Part shown: piece after piece, positions 1-6,133 of the stretch
How positions within the stretch are numbered: position 1 is the stretch's first letter
How the letters are laid out: the number at the start of each line of letters is the position of its first letter
Assembly: GCA_027322565.1 (NCBI GenBank)
Contig: DAHVRG010000329.1
Span: forward strand, 1-13,781
From: Georgenia sp.
Lineage (GTDB): Bacteria > Actinomycetota > Actinomycetes > Actinomycetales > Actinomycetaceae
Reading direction: 5' to 3'
Length of the DNA stretch: 13,781 nucleotides
Translations under genes and position numbers: made by a program
The notes under the pieces: model-generated
Told to the model about the DNA's origin: nothing
The model's database searches: none
The model's input: only the letters and a program-made list of their open reading frames with translations

Positions 1-323
1 CCTCGGAAGATGGTCGGCGTGCGGTTGGCCTCGCGCAGATACTGTAGGAGGCGGCCCTTGAGTTCGGCCTTGTCCGTAACGCGAATGCCCCGCAACATTG
101 GCCGGGTCATCTTGGCGAAGAACGACTCGATGAGGTTCAGCCAAGAGCCGTGCGTGGGGGTAAAGACGAACTCGCAACGGTTGGGGACACTGGCCAAGTA
201 GCCCCGTATCTCTCGCGAGGTATGCGCCGAATGATTGTCTAAAATGATGCGAATACGGATCTCCGACGGGTAGTACGGGTCCACCCGACGCTCTGCATGA
301 TGCAGATGGTTATTAAGGGGAAA
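1..323 (-). pseudogene. IS630-family transposase fragment, 5'-truncated and cut by the window edge
   Basis: The minus-strand frame reads as the C-terminal catalytic half of an IS630-type DDE transposase, the enzyme that cuts and pastes the insertion sequence. It contains IRIILDNHSAHTS with the second catalytic Asp, then TPTHGSWLNLIESFF with the catalytic Glu, with 36 residues between them. It continues through a conserved FAKMTRPMLRGIRV stretch and leaves the window at position 1. Upstream the frame meets a stop at 324-326, and family resemblance is already lost around 285-300. There is no start codon before the motifs, so the first Asp and the N-terminal helix-turn-helix half are missing. 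It is therefore a decayed remnant, not an active element. No terminal inverted repeat could be matched because the other end lies outside the window. The family call is firm; the exact breakpoint is approximate. Confidence 0.85.
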
Positions 324-334
324 CTATTGTGCCA

Positions 335-365
335 TTGCACCCCGCGGCCGCGGGAATCGGTGCAA
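335..365. repeat. Inverted repeat with perfect GC palindrome
   Basis: Arms TTGCACC (335-341) and GGTGCAA (359-365) enclose the perfect 14-base palindrome CCCGCGGCCGCGGG (341-354) plus four unpaired bases. It lies just upstream of the truncated transposase, in a stretch with no recognisable gene. There is no run of T to make it a classical terminator. Function unknown. Confidence 0.6.
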
Positions 366-396
366 AAGTATTTGGAAAAGGCCCAAGTCGTCTCGC

Positions 397-412
397 GTCG
401 CCATATGGCGAC
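397..412. repeat. Perfect 16-bp palindrome
   Basis: GTCGCCATATGGCGAC reads identically on both strands. It is the second of three palindromes within about 140 bases. It could be a dimeric protein binding site or part of a mobile-element end. No function can be assigned from sequence alone. Confidence 0.6.
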
Positions 413-428
413 CAGGCCCCGCCGGCAG

Positions 429-472
429 GCGGGCAAGTTTTGTCGAGGCGCCTTCTTCGGCGACTTGCCCGC
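429..472. repeat. 10-bp inverted repeat, hairpin-forming
   Basis: GCGGGCAAGT (429-438) and ACTTGCCCGC (463-472) are perfect inverted repeats. The 24-base loop itself holds the palindrome AGGCGCCT. With the two palindromes to its left it makes the stretch 324-554, which has no convincing gene, unusually rich in dyad symmetry. I see no homology to a named element. Confidence 0.6.
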
Positions 473-554
473 AGCGCTTCCGGACCGTGGCGTTCATGTA
501 GCCACGAGGAAGAAACTGCCGCCAAGACGCAAAACACCTTGATTTTACAGCGCA

Positions 555-1349
555 TTATTGTACGGCAAACCAGCGGATGTTGCTGGAATAGCCGATATAG
601 GTGTACCGCACAGATCGGCAGGCCGCTTTTGCCGGACGTTTTGCGGGATTACCCACGGACGCTGCGGCGGGCTGATTCGCCGGTGAATCCGGGTTGGTAA
701 CCGTGATGTCATGCATGGCGCTGGCGCGCATCCGAGGCGCACCGTAATCCGGGAATCCGGCGAAAATAATCACCCGCGCGGTGGCAATCCAAAGCGCCAA
801 GCGCCCGTTTGGCCGCTGCTGGGAACCGGCGGTGCAGGAAGTTTCGGCTTTGACAGCTCGACGCCAAGGGAAATACGGCCGGTAGAAACCAAGGCCCAGC
901 GAGAAGCCCGCAATTCTAAGCAACGGATGCCACAACGAGATGGCGAAACCGGCCGCTGCGCCGGCCGCCGATGCCCCATCGCCAAAAGCGCCAGGGGCAG
1001 CCAGCGGCAAGCCGATGCGAGGACAGCTGCTCCGATTGGCGCCAGCCCGGTCCGCCCACACTGTAGCGAGATGAATCCCCAGCGGTGGCGGTGTTGTTGT
1101 CAGCCAACCCCCGGGTGTCCACAGCGGCCCTGAGCAACCTTGCCGGCTTGCGCTGGTCCAGCCGCAACACCGAGGAGCCGACCCGCCCCGGTCAGCGCGT
1201 TGGCCAGCAGGCCGAAAAGAGGCACCCCGGAAAAGCCGCGGCCGGTGAAGTGCTTTTCGCGTTGCCTCAACGTTCGGGCAGTCTCCAGCATAGATCAGTT
1301 CCACGCGGGGATTTACGTTTTGTGATTGACTGCTTTTAGTCGTGCTCAT
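555..1349 (-). pseudogene. Degenerate MerT-like mercury transport gene with thioredoxin-like N-terminus
   Basis: Translation would start at ATG 1349 behind a GGAGG, overlapping the end of the MerR-type gene by 14 bases, so the pair looks translationally coupled. Residues 15-34 (VELIYAGDCPNVEATRKAL) match the start of small thioredoxin-like proteins found in mer-type operons, with the Cys of CPNVEA. Residues about 103-204 resemble a MerT-like inner-membrane mercuric transporter: two hydrophobic stretches, GFSLGLGFYRPYFPW, then a last helix ending in FPDYGAP. Between these parts (about residues 35-102) the frame has no family resemblance and is Arg/Trp/Pro-rich. In another minus-strand frame near 1176 a GSSVLRLD motif resembles the GSPTVLVDG expected there. 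I infer compensating frameshifts. The frame stays open for 264 codons, so some product is possible. The tail after residue 205 is unrecognised. Confidence 0.45.
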
Positions 1350-1743
1350 TATCCTCCAGAGTGGCGAGTATTGGGCATGGCCCCGCTGCTTTACCGTCCG
1401 CAGGACAGCGGCGGACCAGCGCCCGGAGCCGGTCACGCATGGCCGCCAGTTCGTTTATTTTCCGCTCGATGTCGGTGAGTTTGGCTTGCGCCTTCTGGCG
1501 TACCTCGGCACACGGAGCCAACGTCCCTAAGCTCAGCTCCAGCAGGTCGTGGATTTCCGCCAGCGTGAATCCTAGGTCCTGTGACCGCTTGATGAATCGC
1601 AGCCGTTCCAAGCTCTGCCGGTCATAAAGCCGGTAGCCAGAGGCCTTACGTAACGGTTTGGGCAACAACTTACGCCGTTCGTAATAACGCAGTGTCTCAA
1701 TATTCACGCCCGCATGTCTTGCGACCTGGCCGACCGTCCACAT
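1336..1743 (-). CDS. MerR-family heavy-metal-responsive regulator
   Basis: A 135-residue, normal-length MerR-family activator/repressor. Dimers of this family bind between widely spaced -35 and -10 elements and twist the DNA on metal binding to switch transcription on. The N-terminal winged helix-turn-helix (about 1-70) includes VGQVARHAGVNIETLRYYER and a SGYRLYD wing. A long dimerisation helix spans about 78-112. Cys78, Cys113 and Cys123 match in place and spacing the three metal-ligand cysteines of MerR and PbrR. ZntR has an extra Cys next to the second one, which is missing here. Mercury or lead sensing is therefore favoured over zinc, but the metal cannot be fixed from sequence. GAGGAG stands just upstream of the ATG, and the gene begins 15 bases after the small secreted protein. 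The extended-spacer promoter at 2196-2227 implies autoregulation of the operon. Confidence 0.9.
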   Translation of the reverse strand: MWTVGQVARHAGVNIETLRYYERRKLLPKPLRKASGYRLYDRQSLERLRFIKRSQDLGFTLAEIHDLLELSLGTLAPCAEVRQKAQAKLTDIERKINELAAMRDRLRALVRRCPADGKAAGPCPILATLEDNEHD

Positions 1744-1758
1744 AGATGGCTCCTCGTT

Positions 1759-2106
1759 TCAGGTTCCGCCGCATTGCCGCGAACCAAACCCCCGTTGACT
1801 GACCGTACCATCCGCTGACGGTGGTCCAGCGGTTTTTAGCCGCTGGACCACCGCCAGGGTAGGCATGAGTTCGGGGCGGGGAAATCCGTGGCAGCAGCTG
1901 CAGCCGGGATGGGGCGGGTCAGGGCACTTGCCGCGGCCTTGCCCACAATGGCGGTCTTCGCAACCAACGCTGCGCGTGACCGCGCCCGCTGTCGCCATCC
2001 AGCCGGCATTCGCCGACATTCGTGCCACCGCGACCTGGCTAACCGCCGTTACGGCCAGACTACCCACCACCGCCATAGCGGCCAACATCACAACTATGCC
2101 CTTCAT
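1759..2106 (-). CDS. Small secreted Cys/His-rich protein, putative metal-binding
   Basis: I do not recognise a family for this 115-residue protein. Residues 1-29 form a good signal peptide: a Lys, then a hydrophobic core and an Ala-rich exit, so the product should be exported. The mature part has Cys at 49, 54, 61, 69, 71, 72 and 112 and His at 53, 66 and 73, including the compact motif CSCCH. Such clustering suggests binding of a soft metal ion. The start is well supported: GAGGAGG lies a few bases before the ATG at 2106. It is the first gene after a MerR-type promoter and is followed 15 bases later by the regulator, so it is probably metal-induced. Oddly, codons about 85-96 are made of a perfect 14-bp hairpin, and the residues after it look like low-complexity read-through. 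The true C-terminus may have been altered by mutation. Confidence 0.6.
   Translation of the reverse strand: MKGIVVMLAAMAVVGSLAVTAVSQVAVARMSANAGWMATAGAVTRSVGCEDRHCGQGRGKCPDPPHPGCSCCHGFPRPELMPTLAVVQRLKTAGPPSADGTVSQRGFGSRQCGGT
1819..1853. repeat. Perfect 14-bp stem-loop inside a coding region
   Basis: CGGTGGTCCAGCGG (1819-1832) pairs perfectly with CCGCTGGACCACCG (1840-1853) across a 7-base loop. Its strength is like that of an intrinsic terminator, but no T-run follows on either strand. On the minus strand it falls in the 3' part of the small secreted gene, 76 bases before the regulator's start. It could modulate transcript stability or the ratio of the two genes, or be an inserted repeat unit. 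Confidence 0.7.
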
Positions 2107-2195
2107 GGTATACCTCCTCGTTCACCCCGGCGTCTACAACAGTTCCCATCCCCCGGAGCAGCCGCAGCCTCCGGAAAGATGACTTCCCAATGTTA

Positions 2196-2227
2196 AGCCT
2201 ACACCACGTATTATGGAACGGAGTCAA
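2196..2227 (-). promoter_or_regulatory. MerR-type promoter/operator with 20-bp spacer
   Basis: On the minus strand TTGACT (-35, at 2227-2222) and TAGGCT (-10, at 2201-2196) are separated by 20 bases instead of the usual 17. Long spacers of 19-20 bases are the hallmark of MerR-family-controlled promoters. The sequence around the -35, TTGACTCCGT, is like that of classical mer promoters, and the spacer carries an imperfect dyad (CTCCGT and ACGTGG). It drives the small secreted gene starting 90 bases further on, then the regulator and the MerT-like gene. Confidence 0.75.
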
Positions 2228-2275
2228 GACCGACGGGAAATCGCATTTTCGCATAGCGGCCGAGCCTTTGACCGA

Positions 2276-2558
2276 TTATGGGTTATAAGGGGAATTCCGA
2301 ATTAGTCCGTTGATACGGCGGCGAGCTTCCGCGGACAGAGATGGACGAGTCGTTGAACTGGATGGCCAGTCCCCAGCGAGCCAACGCGCCATACGGTCGA
2401 TGGCTTTCATCTGACTGGCGCAGGTCCGGCAAGTCACACATCAGCAGATGGAATTCCAACCACAACCGATCGAAACGGCTCAAAGCACCATCACCCAGTT
2501 TGGCGGCAGCAAGTTCCATCGCATGGCGGCAGGAGAGAATGTTCAACTTTTTCCACAT
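2276..2558 (-). pseudogene. zf-HC2-like (anti-sigma zinc finger type) small protein, frameshifted
   Basis: From ATG 2558 the frame reads MWKKLNILSCRHAMELA, then a helical stretch and EFHLLMCDL. That is the start of the zf-HC2 fold used by zinc-binding anti-sigma factors, with Cys followed later by His-x3-Cys. The next residue should complete Cys-x2-Cys. The open frame instead goes astray at about 2429. The frame two bases away, 2428 down to the stop at 2276-2278, continues exactly as expected with CRTCASQMKAIDRMARWLAG. A loss of two bases in TTG(TG)CCGG would explain it, since restoring them gives HLLMCDLCRTC. The rebuilt protein would be about 95 residues, a usual size. I infer either a recent pseudogene or a sequencing error. 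No sigma-factor gene is seen upstream, where such genes often lie, because the sequence changes character there. Confidence 0.6.
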
Positions 2559-2794
2559 AGGTATTTCAGGCTCGTGTTGCAGCGGCTGGTAATCAAGTAC
2601 CTATCCCTTGATCCCCCAGGCACGCCCGCAACCGAAGCCGGGCACGGTCTAAAAATATATAAGTGGTTCGGAGCAAGCGCTAAAATCTGACACACACCAT
2701 AGACACCGGAATATATTGCCCGAAAGGTAAGCCTGCGAACATTCTGCGCCAACCGGTCCAGCGTTATGCAGGCAGCGGCCAAACCGCCTACTGG
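2559..2794. other. A+T-rich gene-free stretch leading to the composition switch
   Basis: No convincing gene is seen. There is a short inverted repeat ATCAAG (2592-2597) / CTTGAT (2607-2612) upstream of the zf-HC2-like gene, possibly an operator. An A+T-rich patch near 2649-2665 could contain its promoter, but no clear -35/-10 pair with normal spacing is visible. Between about 2760 and 2795 the sequence changes to the G+C-rich type that fills the rest of the window. Confidence 0.5.
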
Positions 2795-3136
2795 ATGGCC
2801 GCAGTCATCGCCGGGGTGGCGGTCGCGGCCGTGCCGGTGGTCGCCGACGTCGCGGGGGCGCTGTCCGAGGGGGCCGTGCCCTCGGGCATCGCGGACGTCG
2901 ACGGGCACCTCATGACCGCCGCGCACTGGGGCGTGGTGTGGGGCTGGGTGCCGGCTGTAGTCGCGCGCCTGCTCGACCGTACCGCCCCACCGCCCGGCGC
3001 CCGGCTGCTGCGCGCGGGCATGGGAGCGCTCGTCCTCCTCGCCGCGGCGGTCGGGCTCGTCCTCGCGTCGTCGGCCGCCGCAAACGCCGGTGCGCTGGGT
3101 GCGACGGCGCCGCTCGCCGCCGTCACCTCCGGCTGA
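2795..3136 (+). CDS. C-terminal part of an actinobacterial membrane protein, probably 5'-truncated
   Basis: The 113-codon frame has actinobacterial codon use and encodes about three hydrophobic segments (roughly residues 3-20, 42-57 and 71-93) with an Ala-rich tail. I do not recognise the family. No ribosome binding site precedes the ATG at 2795, and the frame stays open upstream into the different-composition DNA. The protein probably began further left and was cut at the junction, so the ATG given is only nominal. It converges on lhgO with a 14-base overlap of the 3' ends, a tight packing that supports it being a real gene end rather than chance. Confidence 0.5.
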   Translation: MAAVIAGVAVAAVPVVADVAGALSEGAVPSGIADVDGHLMTAAHWGVVWGWVPAVVARLLDRTAPPPGARLLRAGMGALVLLAAAVGLVLASSAAANAGALGATAPLAAVTSG

Positions 3137-4325
3137 GCAGGCCGTTCACGAGCCCGGCGATGGGCAGGGCCGACGTCGCGGCCGGGGAGGGCGCGTTGCA
3201 CACGTGCACCTGACGGGCGGTGGAGCGGATGAGGAAGTCGTCCACCGGCGTCCCGTCCCGGAGCAGTGCCTGGGCGCGAATTCCCGCCGGGTAGGGCAGC
3301 AGGTCGGCCGACCCGATCTCCGGGCAGTACTTGCGCACCAGCTCGAGGTAGCGACGCCGGAGCAGGGAGGCGCCCAGCTCGGCGACCCCCACGCGGGCGT
3401 GGCGGCGGGCGAAGCGCCACATCCCCGGGTAGGTCGCCCAGCTCGCGACGTCGCGCAGCGTCACCGAGCCACGCGGGTAGCCCTCCCGCGCGAGGCCGAG
3501 GACGGCGTTGGGCCCGACCGTCACGCGACCGTCGACCGTCGGGCTGAGGTGGACGCCGAGGAAGGGCAGAGCGGGGTCGGGGACGGGGTAGATGAGGTGG
3601 CGCACGACGTCGGAGCGCTCCTGCGGGAGCTGGTAGTACTCGCCGCGGAAGGGCACGATCCGGAAGTCGACCGCCACCCCGCCGAGGCGCGCGACCCGGT
3701 CGGCCTGGAGGCCCGCGCAGGCGACGAGGCGCTCGGCCCGGTAGTCCCCGGTGTCGCTCTCCACGACGACGCCCCGTGCATCCTCGGCGATGGTCCGCAC
3801 CGCCGACCGGGTGACGACCCGTCCGCCCCGCGCGACGACGTCGCGGGCGAGCGCCCGCGCCACCTCCCGGAAGTCGACGACACCGGTCGTGGGGGAGAGC
3901 AGCGCCGCCAGACCGCGGACCCGCGGCTCGAGCTCGGCCAGCCGGTCGCGGCCGACCTCCTCGAGCTCGACACCGTTCGCCGCCGCACGACGGGCCAGTG
4001 CGTGCATCCGGTCGACCTCGGCCGGGCTGGTCGCCACGACGAGCTTGCCCGGGGTGCGGTACGTGACGCCGTGCTCGGCACAGAAGTCGCGGGTCGCCCG
4101 CGCCCCGGCGACGCACAGCCGCGCCTTGAGCGACCCCGGTGCGTAGTAGATGCCGGCGTGGATGATCCCGGAGTTGTGCCCGGTCTGCGCGCTGCCGACG
4201 TCGTCGCCCTTGTCGAGCACGACGACGTCGACGCCCGGGCTACGGACCAGCGCCTCCCGCGCGGTCGCCAGCCCGACGATGCCGGCACCCACGACGACGA
4301 GGTCGAGACGTCGTCGGCCGGTCAT
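3123..4325 (-). CDS. lhgO: L-2-hydroxyglutarate oxidase
   Basis: A FAD-dependent oxidoreductase of the DAO superfamily that oxidises L-2-hydroxyglutarate to 2-oxoglutarate and passes electrons to the respiratory chain. It has 400 residues, the normal length for LhgO. The dinucleotide-binding motif is at residues 10-20 (VVVGAGIVGLA). TGHNSGIIHAGIYYAPGSLK (48-67) is the signature of this family. Further conserved blocks are PFRGEYYQLP, the FLGVHLSPTVDGRVTVGPNA stretch, and the C-terminal CNAPSPAATSALPIAG that closes the FAD site. ATG 4325 is chosen because it places the Rossmann motif at the expected distance; no good ribosome binding site is seen. It is divergent from the peptide-transport operon with 214 bases between. 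Related FAD-dependent 2-hydroxyacid oxidases exist, so the exact substrate is family-based. Confidence 0.88.
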   Translation of the reverse strand: MTGRRRLDLVVVGAGIVGLATAREALVRSPGVDVVVLDKGDDVGSAQTGHNSGIIHAGIYYAPGSLKARLCVAGARATRDFCAEHGVTYRTPGKLVVATSPAEVDRMHALARRAAANGVELEEVGRDRLAELEPRVRGLAALLSPTTGVVDFREVARALARDVVARGGRVVTRSAVRTIAEDARGVVVESDTGDYRAERLVACAGLQADRVARLGGVAVDFRIVPFRGEYYQLPQERSDVVRHLIYPVPDPALPFLGVHLSPTVDGRVTVGPNAVLGLAREGYPRGSVTLRDVASWATYPGMWRFARRHARVGVAELGASLLRRRYLELVRKYCPEIGSADLLPYPAGIRAQALLRDGTPVDDFLIRSTARQVHVCNAPSPAATSALPIAGLVNGLLSRR

Positions 4326-4407
4326 GGCGGGGAAGTCTACGGAAGGCGGTGCCCCGCTGAGAAGGGCCGGCGAGGTCGGCCCGTCGGCCGCGCGCCCTTG
4401 ACCAGCC

Positions 4408-4424
4408 GCGAAAATTGGTTTCGC
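4408..4424. promoter_or_regulatory. Candidate operator dyad between divergent genes
   Basis: GCGAAA (4408-4413) and TTTCGC (4419-4424) form a perfect inverted repeat around ATTGG, conspicuous because it is A+T-rich in very G+C-rich DNA. It lies 24 bases upstream of the candidate -35 of the transport operon and on the lhgO side, so a regulator here could affect both directions. No regulator gene is in the window. Confidence 0.4.
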
Positions 4425-4447
4425 CAGCGCGCCGGGCGCAACACTGC

Positions 4448-4477
4448 TTGACTGGCGGAGCGGTGGGCGGCGATAGT
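4448..4477 (+). promoter_or_regulatory. Candidate vegetative promoter of the peptide-transport operon
   Basis: TTGACT (4448-4453) and GATAGT (4472-4477) are 18 bases apart, close to the consensus of the main sigma factor. The start codon of the binding-protein gene follows 62 bases after the -10. Prediction by eye only. Confidence 0.5.
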
Positions 4478-4539
4478 GAGGCGAGTTCCCGCCCGGAACG
4501 CCCGGCACCCCGCCCGGCAACACACGATGGAGTGCGCAC

Positions 4540-6108
4540 ATGAAGGCAACCCGCAGGTCACGTCCGGCCCCGGTCCTCGCCGGTCTGGTCACGGCAGCGC
4601 TCGCGCTCGCCGCCTGCTCCGGCGCCGACGACGGCGGGAGCGACGGCGGCAACGACGGCGCCACCGGCGGTGGCAGCGGTGGCGGCACGCTCGTCGTCGG
4701 CACGACGAGCGACCCGGACACCCTCTTCCCCTGGAAGGCCACCCAGTTCCAGGCCGTCCACCTGCTGCAGAACGTCTACGGCACCCTCACCGGGTTCGAC
4801 GACGAGCTCGAGGTGGTCCCGGCCCTCGCCGAGTCCTGGGACGTCTCGGACGACGGCCTGACGATGACCTTCCACCTGCGCGACGGTGTGATTTTCCACG
4901 ACGGCTCCGAGCTCGACGCCGAGGACGTCGTCCACTCCCTGGAGTCGATCATGGACGAGGCCACGGCCGCGGTCGGGGCGGCGACGCTCGCGTCGGTCGA
5001 GGGCGTCGAGGCGGTCGACCCCCTCACCGTCGAGCTCACCCTCAGCGCCCCGGATGCCTCGATCCTCGCGGGGCTCGCCGAGGTCAACATGGCGATCCTC
5101 TCCGCCGAGGACACCGAGGAGACCCTGACCACCGACACCAACGGGACCGGACCCTTCCAGCTGGCCGACCGGGTGCCGAACGAGGCCATCACCCTCGAGC
5201 CCTTCGCGGACTACTGGGACGGCGCGCCCGAGCTCGACGCCCTGGAGTTCCGGGTCATCCCCGACGAGACCTCGATCGTCTCGGCGCTGCAGTCCGGCAA
5301 CGTCCACCTCGCCGTCTTCGACGACCCGCTCGTCGCCCAGAGCGCCGAGGGCTCCGGGGTGACCGTCACCGAGACCCCGCAGCTCGCCTACCACGTGCTC
5401 CAGCTCAACGCCCGGCAGGCACCGCTCGACGACGTCGACGTCCGGCTGGCGATCCAGTGCGCGATCGACCGGCAGGAGGTCCTCGACACCGCCGCACAGG
5501 GGGCGGGCCAGGTCATCGGGCCGATCACCTCCCCGGCCTACGCCTCGGACCCGGCGGCACGTCCGTGCCCGGAGCGGGACTACGACCAGGCCCGGGAGCA
5601 CCTCGCGGCGGCGGGCTACCCGGACGGGTTCGAGCTCGACCTCATGGTCTCCCAGGGCGAGTACGCGACCTCGGTCAACGAGGCGCAGAACATCCAGGCC
5701 CAGCTCGCCGAGGTCGGCATCACCGTCAACCTCGACGTCCTGGAGATCGGTGCCTACGTCGACCGGTGGATCGCCGCCGACTTCACCGCGGCGGTCGCCC
5801 TCAACGGCGGGCGCCCCGACCCGGAGGGCCAGTACGGCCGGTACTTCCCCTCCACCGGCAACCTCAACGAGGTGGCGGGCTACGGCTCCGACACCCTCGA
5901 CGAGCTCTTCGCCCAGGGCAAGCAGACCGCCGAGCCGGCCGAGCGCAAGGCGATCTACGACGAGATCGCCCGCGAGCTGGAGGACGAGGCCGCCTGGGTG
6001 TGGCTCTTCAGCTCCTACACCTACACGGCCACGCTCGACGGCGTCACCGGCTTCACCCCGATGCCGAACGGCTCGCTGCAGAACCTCAGGGTGACCACGC
6101 TCGCCTGA
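4540..6108 (+). CDS. Peptide/muropeptide-type ABC transporter substrate-binding lipoprotein (SBP family 5)
   Basis: Extracellular lipid-anchored receptor that delivers peptides or related ligands to the permease. Of its 522 residues, 1-25 are a signal peptide with positive N-terminus and the lipobox LAAC, so Cys26 is the lipidated residue. A Gly/Asp/Ser-rich linker follows to about 49. The family-5 signature is clear: LAESWDVSDDGLTMTFHLRD, then GVIFHDGSELDAEDVVHSLE (about 105-130). Later come NGTGPFQL, the YWDGAPELDALEFRVIPD block and VRLAIQCAIDR. GATGGAG stands at a proper distance before the ATG. It is the first gene of the operon, 25 bases before permease B, and carries its own candidate promoter upstream. 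Family-5 proteins include oligopeptide, dipeptide, nickel and murein-peptide binders. The anmK gene further on makes a cell-wall fragment a reasonable guess, but the ligand is unknown. Confidence 0.9.
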   Translation: MKATRRSRPAPVLAGLVTAALALAACSGADDGGSDGGNDGATGGGSGGGTLVVGTTSDPDTLFPWKATQFQAVHLLQNVYGTLTGFDDELEVVPALAESWDVSDDGLTMTFHLRDGVIFHDGSELDAEDVVHSLESIMDEATAAVGAATLASVEGVEAVDPLTVELTLSAPDASILAGLAEVNMAILSAEDTEETLTTDTNGTGPFQLADRVPNEAITLEPFADYWDGAPELDALEFRVIPDETSIVSALQSGNVHLAVFDDPLVAQSAEGSGVTVTETPQLAYHVLQLNARQAPLDDVDVRLAIQCAIDRQEVLDTAAQGAGQVIGPITSPAYASDPAARPCPERDYDQAREHLAAAGYPDGFELDLMVSQGEYATSVNEAQNIQAQLAEVGITVNLDVLEIGAYVDRWIAADFTAAVALNGGRPDPEGQYGRYFPSTGNLNEVAGYGSDTLDELFAQGKQTAEPAERKAIYDEIARELEDEAAWVWLFSSYTYTATLDGVTGFTPMPNGSLQNLRVTTLA

Positions 6109-6133
6109 GCCCGGCCGTCGGAGGACCAACCAC

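Noticed and set aside
555..2227. A complete mercury-resistance (mer) operon
   Set aside because: Only a regulator, an unrecognised small protein and a degenerate MerT-like gene are present. No mercuric reductase, MerP or MerB is seen, so the metal and function stay open.
2281..2794. MerR-type second promoter or riboswitch upstream of the zf-HC2-like gene
   Set aside because: No -35/-10 pair with convincing spacing and no recognisable riboswitch core could be found; only a 6-bp inverted repeat is present.
2788..4116. 442-codon minus-strand frame overlapping lhgO
   Set aside because: It is in a different frame of the same strand as the well-supported lhgO, is Arg/Gly-rich and low in complexity, and also crosses the composition junction.
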